From: Marinilabiliaceae bacterium | GTDB lineage: Bacteria > Bacteroidota > Bacteroidia > Bacteroidales > Marinilabiliaceae | Length of the DNA: 64,000 nucleotides | Direction of reading: 5' to 3' | Assembly: GCA_016342595.1 (NCBI GenBank) | Contig: JAEINY010000002.1 | Coordinates: 1 to 64,000, forward strand | In this document: positions 29,501 through 38,886 of the stretch, piece after piece | How the letters are laid out: each line of letters begins with the position of its first letter | Numbering within the stretch: the stretch's first letter is position 1 | The notes under the pieces: model-generated | Databases searched by the model: none | Seen by the model: only the letters and a program-made list of their open reading frames with translations | Told to the model about the DNA's origin: nothing | Made by a program: the position numbers and the translations under genes

Positions 29501-30863
29501 TACCTCTGAAGAAGGTAAAGAAGTAGATATTGTAATTGGTCGATTGGCAGAATTGCGTATTGTAGATAAAAATACAAACATTGCTTTAACAACTCACCTA
29601 ATTCCTTATGGTGCCAAACTGTTTATCAAAAACGGTGCTGATATTAAAAAAGGAGATGTGATTTGTGAATGGGATCCGTATAATGCTCTGATAATTACCG
29701 AGAAAGCTGGTAAGGTATCATTTGATAACATGCTTGAAGGTGTAACCTTTAAAGAAGAGTCAGATGAGCAAACAGGTTTCCGTGAGAAAATAATTATTGA
29801 GACACGTGATAAGACAAAGAATCCGTCATTACGTATCCTGAATGATGCTGGTGAAGTGATGAAAACCTACAACTTACCTGTAGGAGCTCACTTGGCAGTG
29901 GAAGAAGGTGATACTGTGTCGCAAGGTCAAATATTATCTAAGATTCCTAGAGCAGTTGGTAAAGCAGGTGATATCACGGGTGGTCTGCCAAGGGTAACGG
30001 AGTTATTCGAGGCACGTAACCCAAGTAACCCAGCTGTTGTATCTGAAATCGATGGTGAGGTGACGTTTGGAAAAATCAAGCGTGGTAATCGCGAAATCAT
30101 CGTTACTTCTAAGAATGGCGAAATAAAGAAATACTTAGTATCTCTTTCTAAGCAGATTCTGGTTCAGGAGAATGATTATGTGAGAGCTGGTACACCGCTT
30201 TCCGATGGAGCGACTACACCAAACGATATTCTGAGCATTAAAGGCCCTACTGCCGTTCAGGAATACATTGTAAACGAAGTACAAGATGTGTATCGTTTAC
30301 AGGGTGTGAAAATCAACGATAAACACTTTGAGATCATCGTACGTCAGATGATGCGTAAAGTGGATATTGCAGATCCGGGTGATACTAAATTCCTGGAGAA
30401 ACAAATCGTTGATAAGATTGAGTTCATGGAAGAGAACGACAATATCTGGGGACAAAAAGTAGTTGAAGATGCTGGTGATTCACAAGCATTAACTTTGGGT
30501 ATGATTGTCACTGCACGTCGTTTACGTGATGAAAATTCTCAGTTGAAGCGTCGTGATTTGAAATTGGTTCAGGCACGTGAGGCGGTACCGGCAACATCTA
30601 GCCAGGTGTTACAGGGTATTACGCGTGCGGCCTTGCAAACCAAGAGTTTCATGTCGGCTGCATCATTCCAGGAAACCACTAAAGTACTGAACGAAGCTGC
30701 TATTCAAGGAAAAGTTGACAAATTAGACGGATTGAAAGAAAACGTTATTTGTGGGCACTTGATTCCTGCTGGTACAGGTATGCGTCATCATTCAAAAATC
30801 ATTGTTGGTTCACAGGATGAGTACGAAAAACTGTTAAGCAAAGAAAAAGCTTCTGACGACTAA
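26595..30863 (+). CDS. rpoC: DNA-directed RNA polymerase subunit beta'
   Basis: 1422 residues, full length. The N-terminal zinc site is [20 protein letters not shown], the catalytic magnesium loop is [13 protein letters not shown], the second zinc site includes [16 protein letters not shown], and the trigger-loop region contains [19 protein letters not shown]. It ends with the conserved LSKEKA-type tail and a strong terminator. Confidence 0.98.
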   Translation: MAFRRDQKTKSNFKKITIGLASPEEILEMSSGEVLKPETINYRTYKPERDGLFCERIFGPVKDYECHCGKYKRIRYRGIVCDRCGVEVTEKKVRRERMGHISLVVPVAHIWYFKSLPNKIGYLLGLPTKKLDTIIYYERYVVINAGIKAEDGINKMDFLTEEEYLDILDTLPKENQHLDDDDPNKFIAKMGAEALHMLLARIELDSLSYNLRHKANTETSQQRKNEALKRLQVVGSFRDSQGINRPEWMIVKVVPVIPPELRPLVPLDGGRFATSDLNDLYRRVIIRNNRLKRLIEIKAPEVILRNEKRMLQEAVDSLFDNSRKSNAVKTDSNRPLKSLSDSLKGKQGRFRQNLLGKRVDYSARSVIVVGPELGLHECGIPKDMAAELFKPFVIRKLIERGVVKTVKSAKKIVDRKDPVVWDILENVMKGHPVMLNRAPTLHRLGIQAFQPKMIEGKAIQLHPLACSAFNADFDGDQMAVHLPLGNAAILEAQMLMLGSQNILNPANGAPITVPSQDMVLGLYYMTKPREGAKGEGLLFYSPEETKIAFNEKRVELHAIVKVKTFDLNAEGVVEETILETTVGRILFNEFVPREAGYINELLTKKALRDIIGKVHKTCGTPRTANFLDDIKNLGYRMAFEGGLSFNLGDVIIPAEKETLVQEGYDEVEEVKNNYNMGFITNNERYNQIIDIWTHVNARLTQILMTQLSSDRQGFNSVYMMLDSGARGSKEQIRQLSGMRGLMAKPQKSGAEGGQIIENPILSNFKEGLSVLEYFISTHGARKGLADTALKTADAGYLTRRLVDVSQDVVILENDCGTLRGLTATPIKNNEEIVASLFERIIGRVSVHDVYHPSTGELILKTGEEISDKQAQLIEDSPIERIEIRSVLTCESKKGVCAKCYGRNLATGRMVQKGESVGVIAAQSIGEPGTQLTLRTFHVGGTAGNITSENNIIAKYDGFVEIEELRTVPSTSEEGKEVDIVIGRLAELRIVDKNTNIALTTHLIPYGAKLFIKNGADIKKGDVICEWDPYNALIITEKAGKVSFDNMLEGVTFKEESDEQTGFREKIIIETRDKTKNPSLRILNDAGEVMKTYNLPVGAHLAVEEGDTVSQGQILSKIPRAVGKAGDITGGLPRVTELFEARNPSNPAVVSEIDGEVTFGKIKRGNREIIVTSKNGEIKKYLVSLSKQILVQENDYVRAGTPLSDGATTPNDILSIKGPTAVQEYIVNEVQDVYRLQGVKINDKHFEIIVRQMMRKVDIADPGDTKFLEKQIVDKIEFMEENDNIWGQKVVEDAGDSQALTLGMIVTARRLRDENSQLKRRDLKLVQAREAVPATSSQVLQGITRAALQTKSFMSAASFQETTKVLNEAAIQGKVDKLDGLKENVICGHLIPAGTGMRHHSKIIVGSQDEYEKLLSKEKASDD

Positions 30864-30894
30864 ACAAATTTTCTGTAGACGAATATAGGATAGA

Positions 30895-30927
30895 GGGGAA
30901 GCACATTTGGTGACTTCCCCTTTTTTT
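30895..30927 (+). terminator. terminator of the rpoBC operon
   Basis: GGGGAAG pairs with CTTCCCC across a 12-nt loop and is followed by seven T. Confidence 0.85.
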
Positions 30928-30942
30928 GAAAAAAATAAGATC

Positions 30943-31266
30943 ATGGAAGACAAAAAGAATCAGAATCAACTGAATATTGAATTGAGTGAAGAAGTGGCTC
31001 AAGGGACGTATTCAAATTTAGCGATCATTACACATTCTCCTTCTGAATTTGTGGTGGACTTTGTGCGCATTATGCCAGGTGTTCCTAAAGCGCCTGTTAA
31101 GTCACGGATTGTATTGACACCAGAGCATGCCAAACGATTGATGATGGCTTTAAAAGAGAATATCAATCGGTATGAATCCATGCATGGCCCCATTAAAAAC
31201 ACAGAAGGCAATGGACAGGGACCAATGATGCCACCAATTAATTTTGGTCCCACCGGTCAGGCTTAA
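30943..31266 (+). CDS. DUF3467 domain-containing protein
   Basis: 107 residues starting at the ATG at 30943. The text VDFVRIMPGVPKAPVKSRIV and LTPEHAKRLMMALKENINRYE is the DUF3467 pattern, found widely in Bacteroidota directly behind rpoC. The C-terminus is rich in Gly, Pro and Met. The function is not established; it is cytoplasmic and has no catalytic motif. Confidence 0.85.
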   Translation: MEDKKNQNQLNIELSEEVAQGTYSNLAIITHSPSEFVVDFVRIMPGVPKAPVKSRIVLTPEHAKRLMMALKENINRYESMHGPIKNTEGNGQGPMMPPINFGPTGQA

Positions 31267-31277
31267 AAAGAAATAGG

Positions 31278-31305
31278 AACGAAGCATTAATGCTTCGTTT
31301 TTTTT
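31278..31305 (+). terminator. terminator after the DUF3467 gene
   Basis: AACGAAGCAT and ATGCTTCGTT form a perfect 10-bp stem with a TA loop, followed by a long T-run. Confidence 0.85.
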
Positions 31306-31323
31306 ACATTTACAAAAAAAAGT

Positions 31324-32511
31324 ATGATAACATACAAATTGAGATGGTTTGGTTTATTGCTCGCTATTTTAATTTTGTCGAGCTGTCACTCACAAGTTAA
31401 AGTTGAAAGGGATATTGAATTGGGCTGTCAGCAGATGGATTTGTATTTACCTCTTATACAAGATAAAAATGTAGGACTGCTGGTTAATCATACTTCATTA
31501 ATTGGCGATACACATTTGGTAGACTCACTCATCTCAAGAGGGACTCAAATTCAAAGCATATTTTCACCAGAGCATGGTTTTAGAGGTGCTGCAGATGCTG
31601 GAGAGCATGTGAAAACCGGAATAGATGCCAAAACTGGTATATCGATTATTTCGCTGTATGGAAAGAATAAAAAGCCACTTCCAGAACAGGTTCAGGATTT
31701 AGATGTAATCATCTTTGATATTCAGGATGTAGGGGTACGTTTCTATACTTACATTTCATCCATGCATTATATGATGGAGGCGTGTGCCGAGAATGGAATT
31801 AAATTTATCGTACTTGATCGCCCTAATCCCAATGGCGATTATTTTGATGGCCCTGTTTTAGAAGAGAAATTCAAATCTTTTGTGGGGATGCATCCTATTC
31901 CAATCGTCCATGGGTTAACAGTGGGGGAACTTGCCAGGATGATTAATGAGGAAGGATGGTTATCTGGAAATGAGAAATGTGATTTAACGGTTATTCCGGT
32001 GAATAACTATTCACACCAGAGACCTTATTCACTTCCGGTAAAACCATCTCCTAATTTACCCAATGACCTTTCCATACGGCTGTATCCTTCGCTCTGTTTT
32101 TTTGAAGCTACCGAAGTAAGCGTTGGGCGGGGGACTTATATGCCCTTTCAAATTATTGGCTATCCCGATTCTATTTTTGGCTCATTTGCCTTTATACCAA
32201 AGAGTATTGATGGTATGTCTAAAAATCCAATGCAAATGGAGCGAGAATGTTTTGGCATTGATCTGCGCGAAACGGAGTCACTGGACCATCAATTTACCTT
32301 GAAGTATTTTCTTGATTTTTACAACAAACCAGGTTATAATGATAGTATCATCACGCGTGAAAGGTGGTTTAATTTGTTGGCCGGAACCGATCGTTTATTG
32401 AAGCAATTAAAATCGGGTACTTCTTGGTCAGACATAAAAGCGAGTTGGGAAACAGAACTTAAGGCCTATAAGATGTTAAGAGATAATTATTTACTCTATC
32501 CTTTAGATTGA
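31324..32511 (+). CDS. namZ: DUF1343 / NamZ-type exo-beta-N-acetylmuramidase, lipoprotein
   Basis: 395 residues with a lipoprotein signal (WFGLLLAILILSSC, Cys at about residue 21). The body carries the DUF1343 motifs SIFSPEHGFRGAADAGE, VIIFDIQDVGVRFYTYISSM, VLDRPNPNGDYFDGP and VGRGTYMPFQIIG. Members of this family (NamZ) remove terminal MurNAc from peptidoglycan fragments. It is followed at 6 nt by a serine hydrolase, so the two probably act together in muropeptide recovery in the periplasm. The assignment within the family is good; the substrate is inferred. Confidence 0.88.
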   Translation: MITYKLRWFGLLLAILILSSCHSQVKVERDIELGCQQMDLYLPLIQDKNVGLLVNHTSLIGDTHLVDSLISRGTQIQSIFSPEHGFRGAADAGEHVKTGIDAKTGISIISLYGKNKKPLPEQVQDLDVIIFDIQDVGVRFYTYISSMHYMMEACAENGIKFIVLDRPNPNGDYFDGPVLEEKFKSFVGMHPIPIVHGLTVGELARMINEEGWLSGNEKCDLTVIPVNNYSHQRPYSLPVKPSPNLPNDLSIRLYPSLCFFEATEVSVGRGTYMPFQIIGYPDSIFGSFAFIPKSIDGMSKNPMQMERECFGIDLRETESLDHQFTLKYFLDFYNKPGYNDSIITRERWFNLLAGTDRLLKQLKSGTSWSDIKASWETELKAYKMLRDNYLLYPLD

Positions 32512-32517
32512 TTCTAT

Positions 32518-34407
32518 ATGAGATTATTCTTGTCTTTTATAGTATGGATCATGCCTGTATTAGCTGCTTTTGGCCAAATTCATTCAACTGATTCTGATCA
32601 TTTACCGGTAGCAGACTCTTCAGCGCAGTCTTCAGAATTAGATCAATGGTACGATGTCATTTCGAAATTAGTTCTCTTAAGAAATGAACATTCAATGATT
32701 CCATTTCGTGATTTGTCGGGAAAGACAACAGTGGCTGTTGCTTTTAATGACGTTCTGGAGTGGCGAAAATTTCTATGGCGATATCAACAAATAACAGTTT
32801 TTCCTGCTGATCAAGTAGTAGGGGATTCCATTAGTGAAAAATTGATGGAGGCCGATCGTTTAATCATAGTATTGGATGATTTAAGGCAAATAACAAGGGA
32901 TTCCCTTTGTGAGGTATGGTTTAGAAAACTTAATGAGACAAAGAAATGCTGTGTTATTTTTACTGGCCATACTCAAAATATGGATCAGCTTACAGAATTG
33001 AAGGAAGTTGAAAGTTTGATTATCACACAGGAGAATGGTTCGCTTTCACGTGATCTGGCTACCCAACTAATATTTGGTGCCATTCACTCTTCTGGCAAGC
33101 TTGTGGCTGATATTAACAACAATTGGCGCAAAGGGGATGGTATTGAGGTGGCATCAATAGGGCGCCTCTCTTATTCAATTCCTGAAGTGGCAGGAATGAA
33201 TCATGACTCCATTGAATCAAAAATTGATTCAATAGTGAACTTCGCTTTAAAAGAAAAAGCATTTCCTGGTTGTAGAGTTTTAGTGTCTGTAAAAGGAAAT
33301 GTCATTTTTAATAAATGCTATGGGTTCCATTCCTATGAATCCATTCAGCACGTTCAGGAGCACGATATATATGATTTAGCTTCAGTTACGAAAATTATCG
33401 GTCCCTTGCCCTTAATCATGAAGGCCAGAGATGATCGATTATTGGATTTGGATCAGCCATTCGCAACTTATTGGAAGGATTGGCAAAAGTCATTTATTAA
33501 ACGAAGTAATAAAGAAAAAATCACTGTTCGGGAAGTCTTGACACATCAAGCTGGATTACAACCCTACATTAAATATTATCCGCTTACTTTGAAGAATGGT
33601 TCTTTCCACCTCAAATGGTATCGTTTGACATCTGATTCAAAGCACACTTTACAGATTGGTGATCATCTCTATTTAGCCGATAAATTTAAAAAGGTAATCT
33701 ATCAAAAGATTCGTAAATCGTCAGTTACAGAGGATAAAACATATAAATATAGTGGCCTCTCATTCATGATATACCCCGAGCTTATTGAACAATTATATAA
33801 TCAAGACTACCAGCAGCTTTTGATCCATAATTTTTATAAACCATTGGGAGCATCATCGTTAGTGTATAATCCATTGCAAAAACTTCCTTATAACCGCATT
33901 ATACCCACGGAGTTGGATACTAATTATCGACACCAACAGATACATGGTTTTGTGCATGATGAGGCAGCTGCTGTGATGGGGGGAGTATCTGGGAATGCTG
34001 GCTTATTCGGATCAGTACACGACGTGGCTAAAATGATGCAGATGTATCTTCAATTTGGTCAATATGGCGGAAAGCGGTATATAGAGGAACAGACCTTGCG
34101 TGAATTTTCCAGGGTTCAGTATCCGGAGAATAATAATAGAAGAGGTATTGGGTTTGATAAACCTTTATTTGGGAATGATACGCTGAGTATTGAGAAGAGC
34201 TACCCGGCACCAGGAGTGAGTTCATCGAGTTTTGGTCACAGTGGTTTTACCGGAACGTTTGTATGGATGGATCCTGAATATGAATTGATGTATATTTTCT
34301 TGTCTAATCGGGTATACCCAACGCGTAATAATCCTAAAATATATCGATTGAACATTCGTCCTTCGATCCAACAGGTATTTTATGATGCACTGCCAAAAAA
34401 GAATTAA
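32518..34407 (+). CDS. serine hydrolase (beta-lactamase/PBP fold) with a GH3 C-terminal-like domain
   Basis: 629 residues. A signal peptide (FIVWIMPVLAAFG) is followed by a ~170-residue segment starting LVLLRNEHSMIPFRDLSGK that resembles the C-terminal alpha/beta domain of family 3 glycoside hydrolases, then a class C beta-lactamase-like domain. The nucleophile motif is S289-V-T-K292 (LASVTKIIGPLP), the second motif is YSG where YxN is usual, and the third is HSGFTG. Many Bacteroidota have a ~1000-residue GH3 plus serine hydrolase fusion; here the GH3 catalytic barrel is absent while the signal peptide is intact. Likely acts on muropeptides with the adjacent NamZ. Confidence 0.8.
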   Translation: MRLFLSFIVWIMPVLAAFGQIHSTDSDHLPVADSSAQSSELDQWYDVISKLVLLRNEHSMIPFRDLSGKTTVAVAFNDVLEWRKFLWRYQQITVFPADQVVGDSISEKLMEADRLIIVLDDLRQITRDSLCEVWFRKLNETKKCCVIFTGHTQNMDQLTELKEVESLIITQENGSLSRDLATQLIFGAIHSSGKLVADINNNWRKGDGIEVASIGRLSYSIPEVAGMNHDSIESKIDSIVNFALKEKAFPGCRVLVSVKGNVIFNKCYGFHSYESIQHVQEHDIYDLASVTKIIGPLPLIMKARDDRLLDLDQPFATYWKDWQKSFIKRSNKEKITVREVLTHQAGLQPYIKYYPLTLKNGSFHLKWYRLTSDSKHTLQIGDHLYLADKFKKVIYQKIRKSSVTEDKTYKYSGLSFMIYPELIEQLYNQDYQQLLIHNFYKPLGASSLVYNPLQKLPYNRIIPTELDTNYRHQQIHGFVHDEAAAVMGGVSGNAGLFGSVHDVAKMMQMYLQFGQYGGKRYIEEQTLREFSRVQYPENNNRRGIGFDKPLFGNDTLSIEKSYPAPGVSSSSFGHSGFTGTFVWMDPEYELMYIFLSNRVYPTRNNPKIYRLNIRPSIQQVFYDALPKKN

Positions 34408-34424
34408 ATCCTCTTTTGGCAGTG
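34388..34424 (+). terminator. terminator overlapping the serine hydrolase stop codon
   Basis: CACTGCCAAAA (34388-34398) and TTTTGGCAGTG (34414-34424) form an 11-bp stem that encloses the stop codon at 34405-34407. It may also serve the convergent AlbA_2 gene. Confidence 0.7.
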
Positions 34425-34435
34425 ATTACTATTTT

Positions 34436-35092
34436 TTAGAAGTCGAAAGTTTGATCAGGATCGTTTGGTGTTGGTCTGTCCGGAACAGGATTCATGATAT
34501 AGAATACTTGAGATTCTGTGAAAACCATTTTTATGACTTTCATGTACACCAAATTAATCAATATTTTTTCTGCTTTTCGTGGGCTGATATTGGCCATTCC
34601 ACAAAACTTAGAAAATGTGATCTGGTGATGCAGATTTAAATAGTTCAGAAGTTTGTTTTCGTTGTACCTGATTTTTAACAGTCCACTTCCGCCTTGTCTT
34701 TCTTTTTTCCATACTTCAATTAAGATATGGTTAGCTAACAAGTTTTGATGTTTTTCGCGGATATAAAATCGTTGATCACCGTCACTATCCGGAGCTGAAT
34801 GAGGTTTTCTTGTGCTTTTCGGGATGGTGATTTCAACAACTGTTTTTTCTTCCGATTCTAACTGGCGTGTTTTAAAAGGTAATTTGGGGTTGCAGTGAAT
34901 TTTTGCTGCGGTTTCTGCCAGTTTAATTTCTTCCTCGGATTGGATTCCAGCTATGGTTCCATCCTTCATGACGCCTAGTAAAATTCTTCCTCCATCCGTA
35001 TTGGCAAATGCGGAGAAAGTCTGAGCTATCTTTATCGAGTCGCTTATCGCATACTCAAAGTCCTGGGTTTGGTGTTTACCTTCCAGGATCAT
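34436..35092 (-). CDS. AlbA_2 domain (Schlafen-like) ATP-binding protein with C-terminal helical domain
   Basis: About 218 residues from the ATG at 35092. The N-terminal half has the AlbA_2 signature EGKHQTQDFEYAISDSIKIA followed by FANTDGGRILLGVMKDGTIAGI, found in Schlafen-related nucleic-acid-binding and ATPase proteins. The C-terminal half (NLHHQITFSKFCGMANISPR) looks like a winged-helix or helix-turn-helix segment. The longer frame to a TTG at 35230 is possible but lacks support. It may be a regulator; its target is unknown. It is convergent with the serine hydrolase and divergent from the first hydrogenase operon. Confidence 0.75.
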   Translation of the reverse strand: MILEGKHQTQDFEYAISDSIKIAQTFSAFANTDGGRILLGVMKDGTIAGIQSEEEIKLAETAAKIHCNPKLPFKTRQLESEEKTVVEITIPKSTRKPHSAPDSDGDQRFYIREKHQNLLANHILIEVWKKERQGGSGLLKIRYNENKLLNYLNLHHQITFSKFCGMANISPRKAEKILINLVYMKVIKMVFTESQVFYIMNPVPDRPTPNDPDQTFDF

Positions 35093-35392
35093 ATTTTGTA
35101 ATTCTTTGTTAATCACTTTCCTATTTTTCCTTGTTAAGCTGCAAAGATCGTAAAAAAGATCCTTTCCACGAAAAATCTGTCTATCCTTTATTTGCTGGGA
35201 GTTTCGAAATTGTAAATACTGAAAGGACAATTAAATTTATAGATATGAGTCTATTAAGAATAATTCCGAATAAGTCTACTTTTTTAAAACATGACATTAG
35301 TCATAAGTATCGGATTTTGTAAAGGCGTAACTTTTATCAGAGAGTTAATTCTCAACACCCAAAATTAGTTGTAACCCTATAAATCAGCTATT

Positions 35393-35872
35393 ATGTCAGA
35401 AGTAAAACAATTGGTGAAAGATTTAGCCGAGGAGCACGGTCGCGAAATGGAAAGTCTTTTACCTATTCTTCAGGGAATTGAAACCAGAGAGCAACACATT
35501 TCCCAGGAAGCGATGGTGGAAGTAGCCAGAGAACTTAACATTTCTGCCGCTCAAGTGTACGGAACGGCTACTTTTTATTCCTTTTTGCATACCAAGCCTC
35601 TAGGCAAGTATGTGATTCGTGTTTGTAAAACGATTACCTGCATGATGCATGGTAAAAATCAGATTATTAAGGAGCTTGAAAATGTTTTAAAGGTGGAATT
35701 GGGAGCTACAACCCATGATGGTGAATTCACCTTGATGGAAACGAATTGTTTGGGGCAATGCCATAAAGGGCCTGCCATGTTAATTAACGATACACCGTAT
35801 ACAGAGCTCACACCTGAAAAAGTACGGGAAATTATTATGCAGTATCGAAACGAAGAAATTCATGCGAACTAA
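35393..35872 (+). CDS. nuoE: NuoE-like [2Fe-2S] subunit of the first trimeric [FeFe] hydrogenase
   Basis: 159 residues. A helical N-terminal part (ELNISAAQVYGTATFYSFL) is followed by a thioredoxin-like [2Fe-2S] domain whose four ligands are in CKTITCMMHG and CLGQCHKGPAM. This is the HydC/HymA subunit that sits beside the flavin subunit in NAD(H)-linked hydrogenases. It opens the operon nuoE-nuoF-hydA, with 20-nt spacings. No clear TAnnTTTG promoter was found in the 162 nt upstream. Confidence 0.9.
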   Translation: MSEVKQLVKDLAEEHGREMESLLPILQGIETREQHISQEAMVEVARELNISAAQVYGTATFYSFLHTKPLGKYVIRVCKTITCMMHGKNQIIKELENVLKVELGATTHDGEFTLMETNCLGQCHKGPAMLINDTPYTELTPEKVREIIMQYRNEEIHAN

Positions 35873-35892
35873 CCAAACAAAATCATTTCATT

Positions 35893-37074
35893 ATGAATAA
35901 AAAACATCTTCAAAGGCTCGATTTGATTTTCAAAAACGAGCATGATACCGAACAGATATTAGAAAAAGCTCTGGCACGTCCAGATGATGATTTAATTAAT
36001 GATTTAATTAGCTCAGGGCTGAAAGGTCGCGGTGGGGCTGGTTTTCCTACTGGATTAAAGTGGAAGCTTACATCTGAGGTTGAATCAGATGAAAAGTACG
36101 TGATTTGTAATGCCGACGAGGGAGAACCTGGCACTTTTAAAGATCGTGAAATACTGTCGAGTGTGCCTCACAAAGTATTGACTGGCATGGCTGTTTGTGC
36201 GCGAATCATAGGTTCCAAAAAGGGATACATCTATCTGCGAGGTGAGTACAAGTTTTTAAAACCACAGCTATTAAAAATCATTGACAATTTCCATAAGTTA
36301 TTGGATCAGTTAAACCTTAACTTCAGAGTTGAAATCTTTATGGGTAGCGGAGCCTACATTTGTGGTGAGGAGAGTGCACTGTTTGAAAGCATGGAAGGTA
36401 AACGTGGCGAACCACGTAATAAACCACCGTTTCCAACTAATAGCGGCTATCGTGGTAAGCCAACGGTTATTAATAATGTTGAAACTCTGGCACATACTTA
36501 TTCAATTTTTAAGTATGGGCCTGAAAAATTTCGTGACTTAGGAGTGCAGGATTCCAGAGGTTCTAAAGTTTTTTCTGTTTCCGGAGATACACCGATCCCA
36601 GGTATTTATGAACTGGAGTTTGGAATGACCTTACAAAAATTTGTGGAAGACTTTGGAGATGGTGATGCCAAAGCGGTTCAAGTAGGAGGAGCTTCAGGTT
36701 TTTGTGTGCCGCGTAAAAAGTTTGATAAAACAGTCATTGGTTATCAAGGTAAATTAACGGGTGCTTCTTTACCAACCGGGGGATCGATGATGATTTTCAA
36801 TTCATCCAGATCCATGTACAATGTGTTACATAATTACCTCGATTTCTTCGTGGAAGAATCCTGCGGACAGTGTACCCCTTGCCGGGTTGGAACGCAGCAG
36901 TTACTGTTAGGAATACAGGCTGTTAAGAAAGGTGAACAGTCTTCTTCTTACCTCGATAAATTGATGGAATTAGCTGAGGCCATGCGGGTGACTGCCAAGT
37001 GTGGATTGGGCCAATCAGTGGCGAATTCATTTTCGTCAATTGTCGAGAATTTCAAAGAGGAGATGATTTATTAA
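35893..37074 (+). CDS. nuoF: short NuoF-like NADH/FMN subunit of the first [FeFe] hydrogenase
   Basis: 393 residues. It contains the FMN-binding loop GLKGRGGAGFPTGLKWK, the NADH-binding motif GSGAYICGEESALFESMEG and the [4Fe-4S] site ESCGQCTPCRVG with the distal Cys in AKCGLGQ. Unlike the second HydB (47770-49563) it lacks both the N-terminal [2Fe-2S] thioredoxin-like domain and the C-terminal pair of [4Fe-4S] clusters. In electron-bifurcating hydrogenases those extra domains are normally present, so this enzyme may transfer electrons only between NADH and H2. That last step is inference. Confidence 0.9.
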   Translation: MNKKHLQRLDLIFKNEHDTEQILEKALARPDDDLINDLISSGLKGRGGAGFPTGLKWKLTSEVESDEKYVICNADEGEPGTFKDREILSSVPHKVLTGMAVCARIIGSKKGYIYLRGEYKFLKPQLLKIIDNFHKLLDQLNLNFRVEIFMGSGAYICGEESALFESMEGKRGEPRNKPPFPTNSGYRGKPTVINNVETLAHTYSIFKYGPEKFRDLGVQDSRGSKVFSVSGDTPIPGIYELEFGMTLQKFVEDFGDGDAKAVQVGGASGFCVPRKKFDKTVIGYQGKLTGASLPTGGSMMIFNSSRSMYNVLHNYLDFFVEESCGQCTPCRVGTQQLLLGIQAVKKGEQSSSYLDKLMELAEAMRVTAKCGLGQSVANSFSSIVENFKEEMIY

Positions 37075-37093
37075 TTCCAAAAATCGAATTACG

Positions 37094-38884
37094 ATGGCTG
37101 AAAAAATTAATTTACGTATAGATAATATAGCAGTTAGTGTGGATGAAGGATCCACCATTTTAGAAGCTGCTAAGAAAATAAATATTCGCATCCCAACATT
37201 ATGTCATCACGAGGATCTGTGTGTGGCAGGTAATTGCCGTGTTTGTGTTGTAGAACAGGCAGGTAGTGACCGTTTATTACCTTCTTGTGCCATGCCTGTT
37301 TCGGAAGGGATGGAAATTATGACTAACAGCTTAAAAGTGCGTAAAGCGCGTAAAGAAGTGATTGAATTGTTGGTGAGTGAGCACAGGGCTGAATGCACCC
37401 GTTGTTATAAAAATGGATCCTGTGAACTTCAGGAATTGTCTTCTGAGTACATTGTAGGCGAAAACGGTTACATTGATCTGATTCCATTTAAAAATCTAAC
37501 AATTGACCATTTCTCACCTTCTATTATAAAAGATGACAGCAAATGTATCCGTTGTCAAAGATGTGTACGTACCTGTTCGCAGTTACAAAACATTAGTGCC
37601 TTAACAGTGGCATATAAAGGGGAGGAGATGAAAATTTCTACCTTTTTTGAACGCCCCATGTACGAAGTGGTCTGTACTAACTGTGGTCAGTGCGTAAGTC
37701 GCTGCCCAACAGGAGCGTTGACTGAAAAGACATACCTTAATGAAGTGTGGTCGGCCATTCATGCCGAAGGTAAACATGTGGTTGTGCAAACAGCTCCTGC
37801 CGTGCGTATAGCGTTGGGGGAAGCCCTGGGTATGCCTCCGGGCGAAATTGTAACGGGTAAGCTGGTTTCTGCTTTACGTCGTTTAGGATTTGATTCTGTT
37901 TTGGATACTGATTTTACGGCCGATTTAACCATCATTGAAGAAGGTAATGAGTTACTTCAGCGCTTGAAGAAGGCTTTGGTTGATAAAGATCCAACGGTCA
38001 AGTTGCCCATGACAACATCTTGTTCTCCTGGATGGGTGAAGTTTATAGAACATGCTTTTCCAGAGTTTTTGGGTAATGTATCCACTGCTAAATCACCACA
38101 GCAAATGTTTGGGGCACTTGCAAAAACATTTTATGCCAATAAGTTGGATATTGATCCGGAAACGATGGTCAGTGTGTCAATTATGCCTTGTACAGCAAAA
38201 AAATATGAAGCCGCACGCCCGGAGATGCGAAGTAGTGGCTATCAGGATGTGGATTATGTATTAACAACCAGAGAGCTCGCTCTTATGATTAAACAAGCCG
38301 GTATTGATTTCTTCTCCTTGCCAGATGATGAATACGATAGTATTATGGGTGAATCTTCAGGTGCTGCTGTTATATTTGGTGCTACAGGAGGGGTGATGGA
38401 AGCTGCTCTGCGTACTGCTTATGAAGTAGTGACTGGACGCGAAGTTCCGTTTGAGGGATTGAATATTACGCCGGTTCGGGGCATGGAGTATATTCGCGAA
38501 GCAGCAGTTAAAATTGATAATGTATTGCCTGAATGGAGTTTTCTGGAAGGTGTAGAATTGAAAACATGCGTCACTCACGGGTTAAGTAACGCCAAAAAAG
38601 TGATGGAGGCGGTTCGCGATGGAAAAGCAGATTATCATTTTATTGAGGTAATGGCTTGTCCAGGTGGATGCTTAGGTGGCGGAGGTCAGCCAATTCCTAC
38701 TTCTGCAGAAATACGGAAACGGCGTAGTGAAGCCATTTATCAGGAAGACTCCCTTAAGCCGATTCGCAAATCACATGAGAATCCTGAAGTTATCCATATT
38801 TATAAAGAATACCTGAAAGAACCGTTAGGTCATAAGTCGCATGAACTATTACATACGACTTATAAAGAGCGTAACCGTTATTAA
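37094..38884 (+). CDS. hydA: [FeFe] hydrogenase catalytic subunit HydA (first)
   Basis: 596 residues: N-terminal [2Fe-2S] domain (Cys in TLCHHEDLCVAGNCRVC), a His-ligated [4Fe-4S] site (EHRAECTRCYKNGSC), two [4Fe-4S] clusters (CIRCQRCVRTC and CTNCGQCVSRC), the H-cluster domain and a small-subunit-like tail (SHENPEVIHIYKEYL). H-cluster motifs are L1 TSCSPGW (C310, S311), L2 IMPCTAKKYE (C366) and L3 EVMACPGGCLGGGGQP (C522, C526). S311 replaces a cysteine that is a [4Fe-4S] ligand in the canonical TSCCPGW. It closes the nuoE-nuoF-hydA operon, and its terminator lies in the convergent gene. Confidence 0.93.
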   Translation: MAEKINLRIDNIAVSVDEGSTILEAAKKINIRIPTLCHHEDLCVAGNCRVCVVEQAGSDRLLPSCAMPVSEGMEIMTNSLKVRKARKEVIELLVSEHRAECTRCYKNGSCELQELSSEYIVGENGYIDLIPFKNLTIDHFSPSIIKDDSKCIRCQRCVRTCSQLQNISALTVAYKGEEMKISTFFERPMYEVVCTNCGQCVSRCPTGALTEKTYLNEVWSAIHAEGKHVVVQTAPAVRIALGEALGMPPGEIVTGKLVSALRRLGFDSVLDTDFTADLTIIEEGNELLQRLKKALVDKDPTVKLPMTTSCSPGWVKFIEHAFPEFLGNVSTAKSPQQMFGALAKTFYANKLDIDPETMVSVSIMPCTAKKYEAARPEMRSSGYQDVDYVLTTRELALMIKQAGIDFFSLPDDEYDSIMGESSGAAVIFGATGGVMEAALRTAYEVVTGREVPFEGLNITPVRGMEYIREAAVKIDNVLPEWSFLEGVELKTCVTHGLSNAKKVMEAVRDGKADYHFIEVMACPGGCLGGGGQPIPTSAEIRKRRSEAIYQEDSLKPIRKSHENPEVIHIYKEYLKEPLGHKSHELLHTTYKERNRY

Positions 38885-38886
38885 AG

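Noticed and set aside
34382-34639. A plus-strand open frame over the end of the serine hydrolase and the AlbA_2 gene.
   Set aside because: It overlaps two better supported genes and the terminator, and its residue composition is not protein-like.
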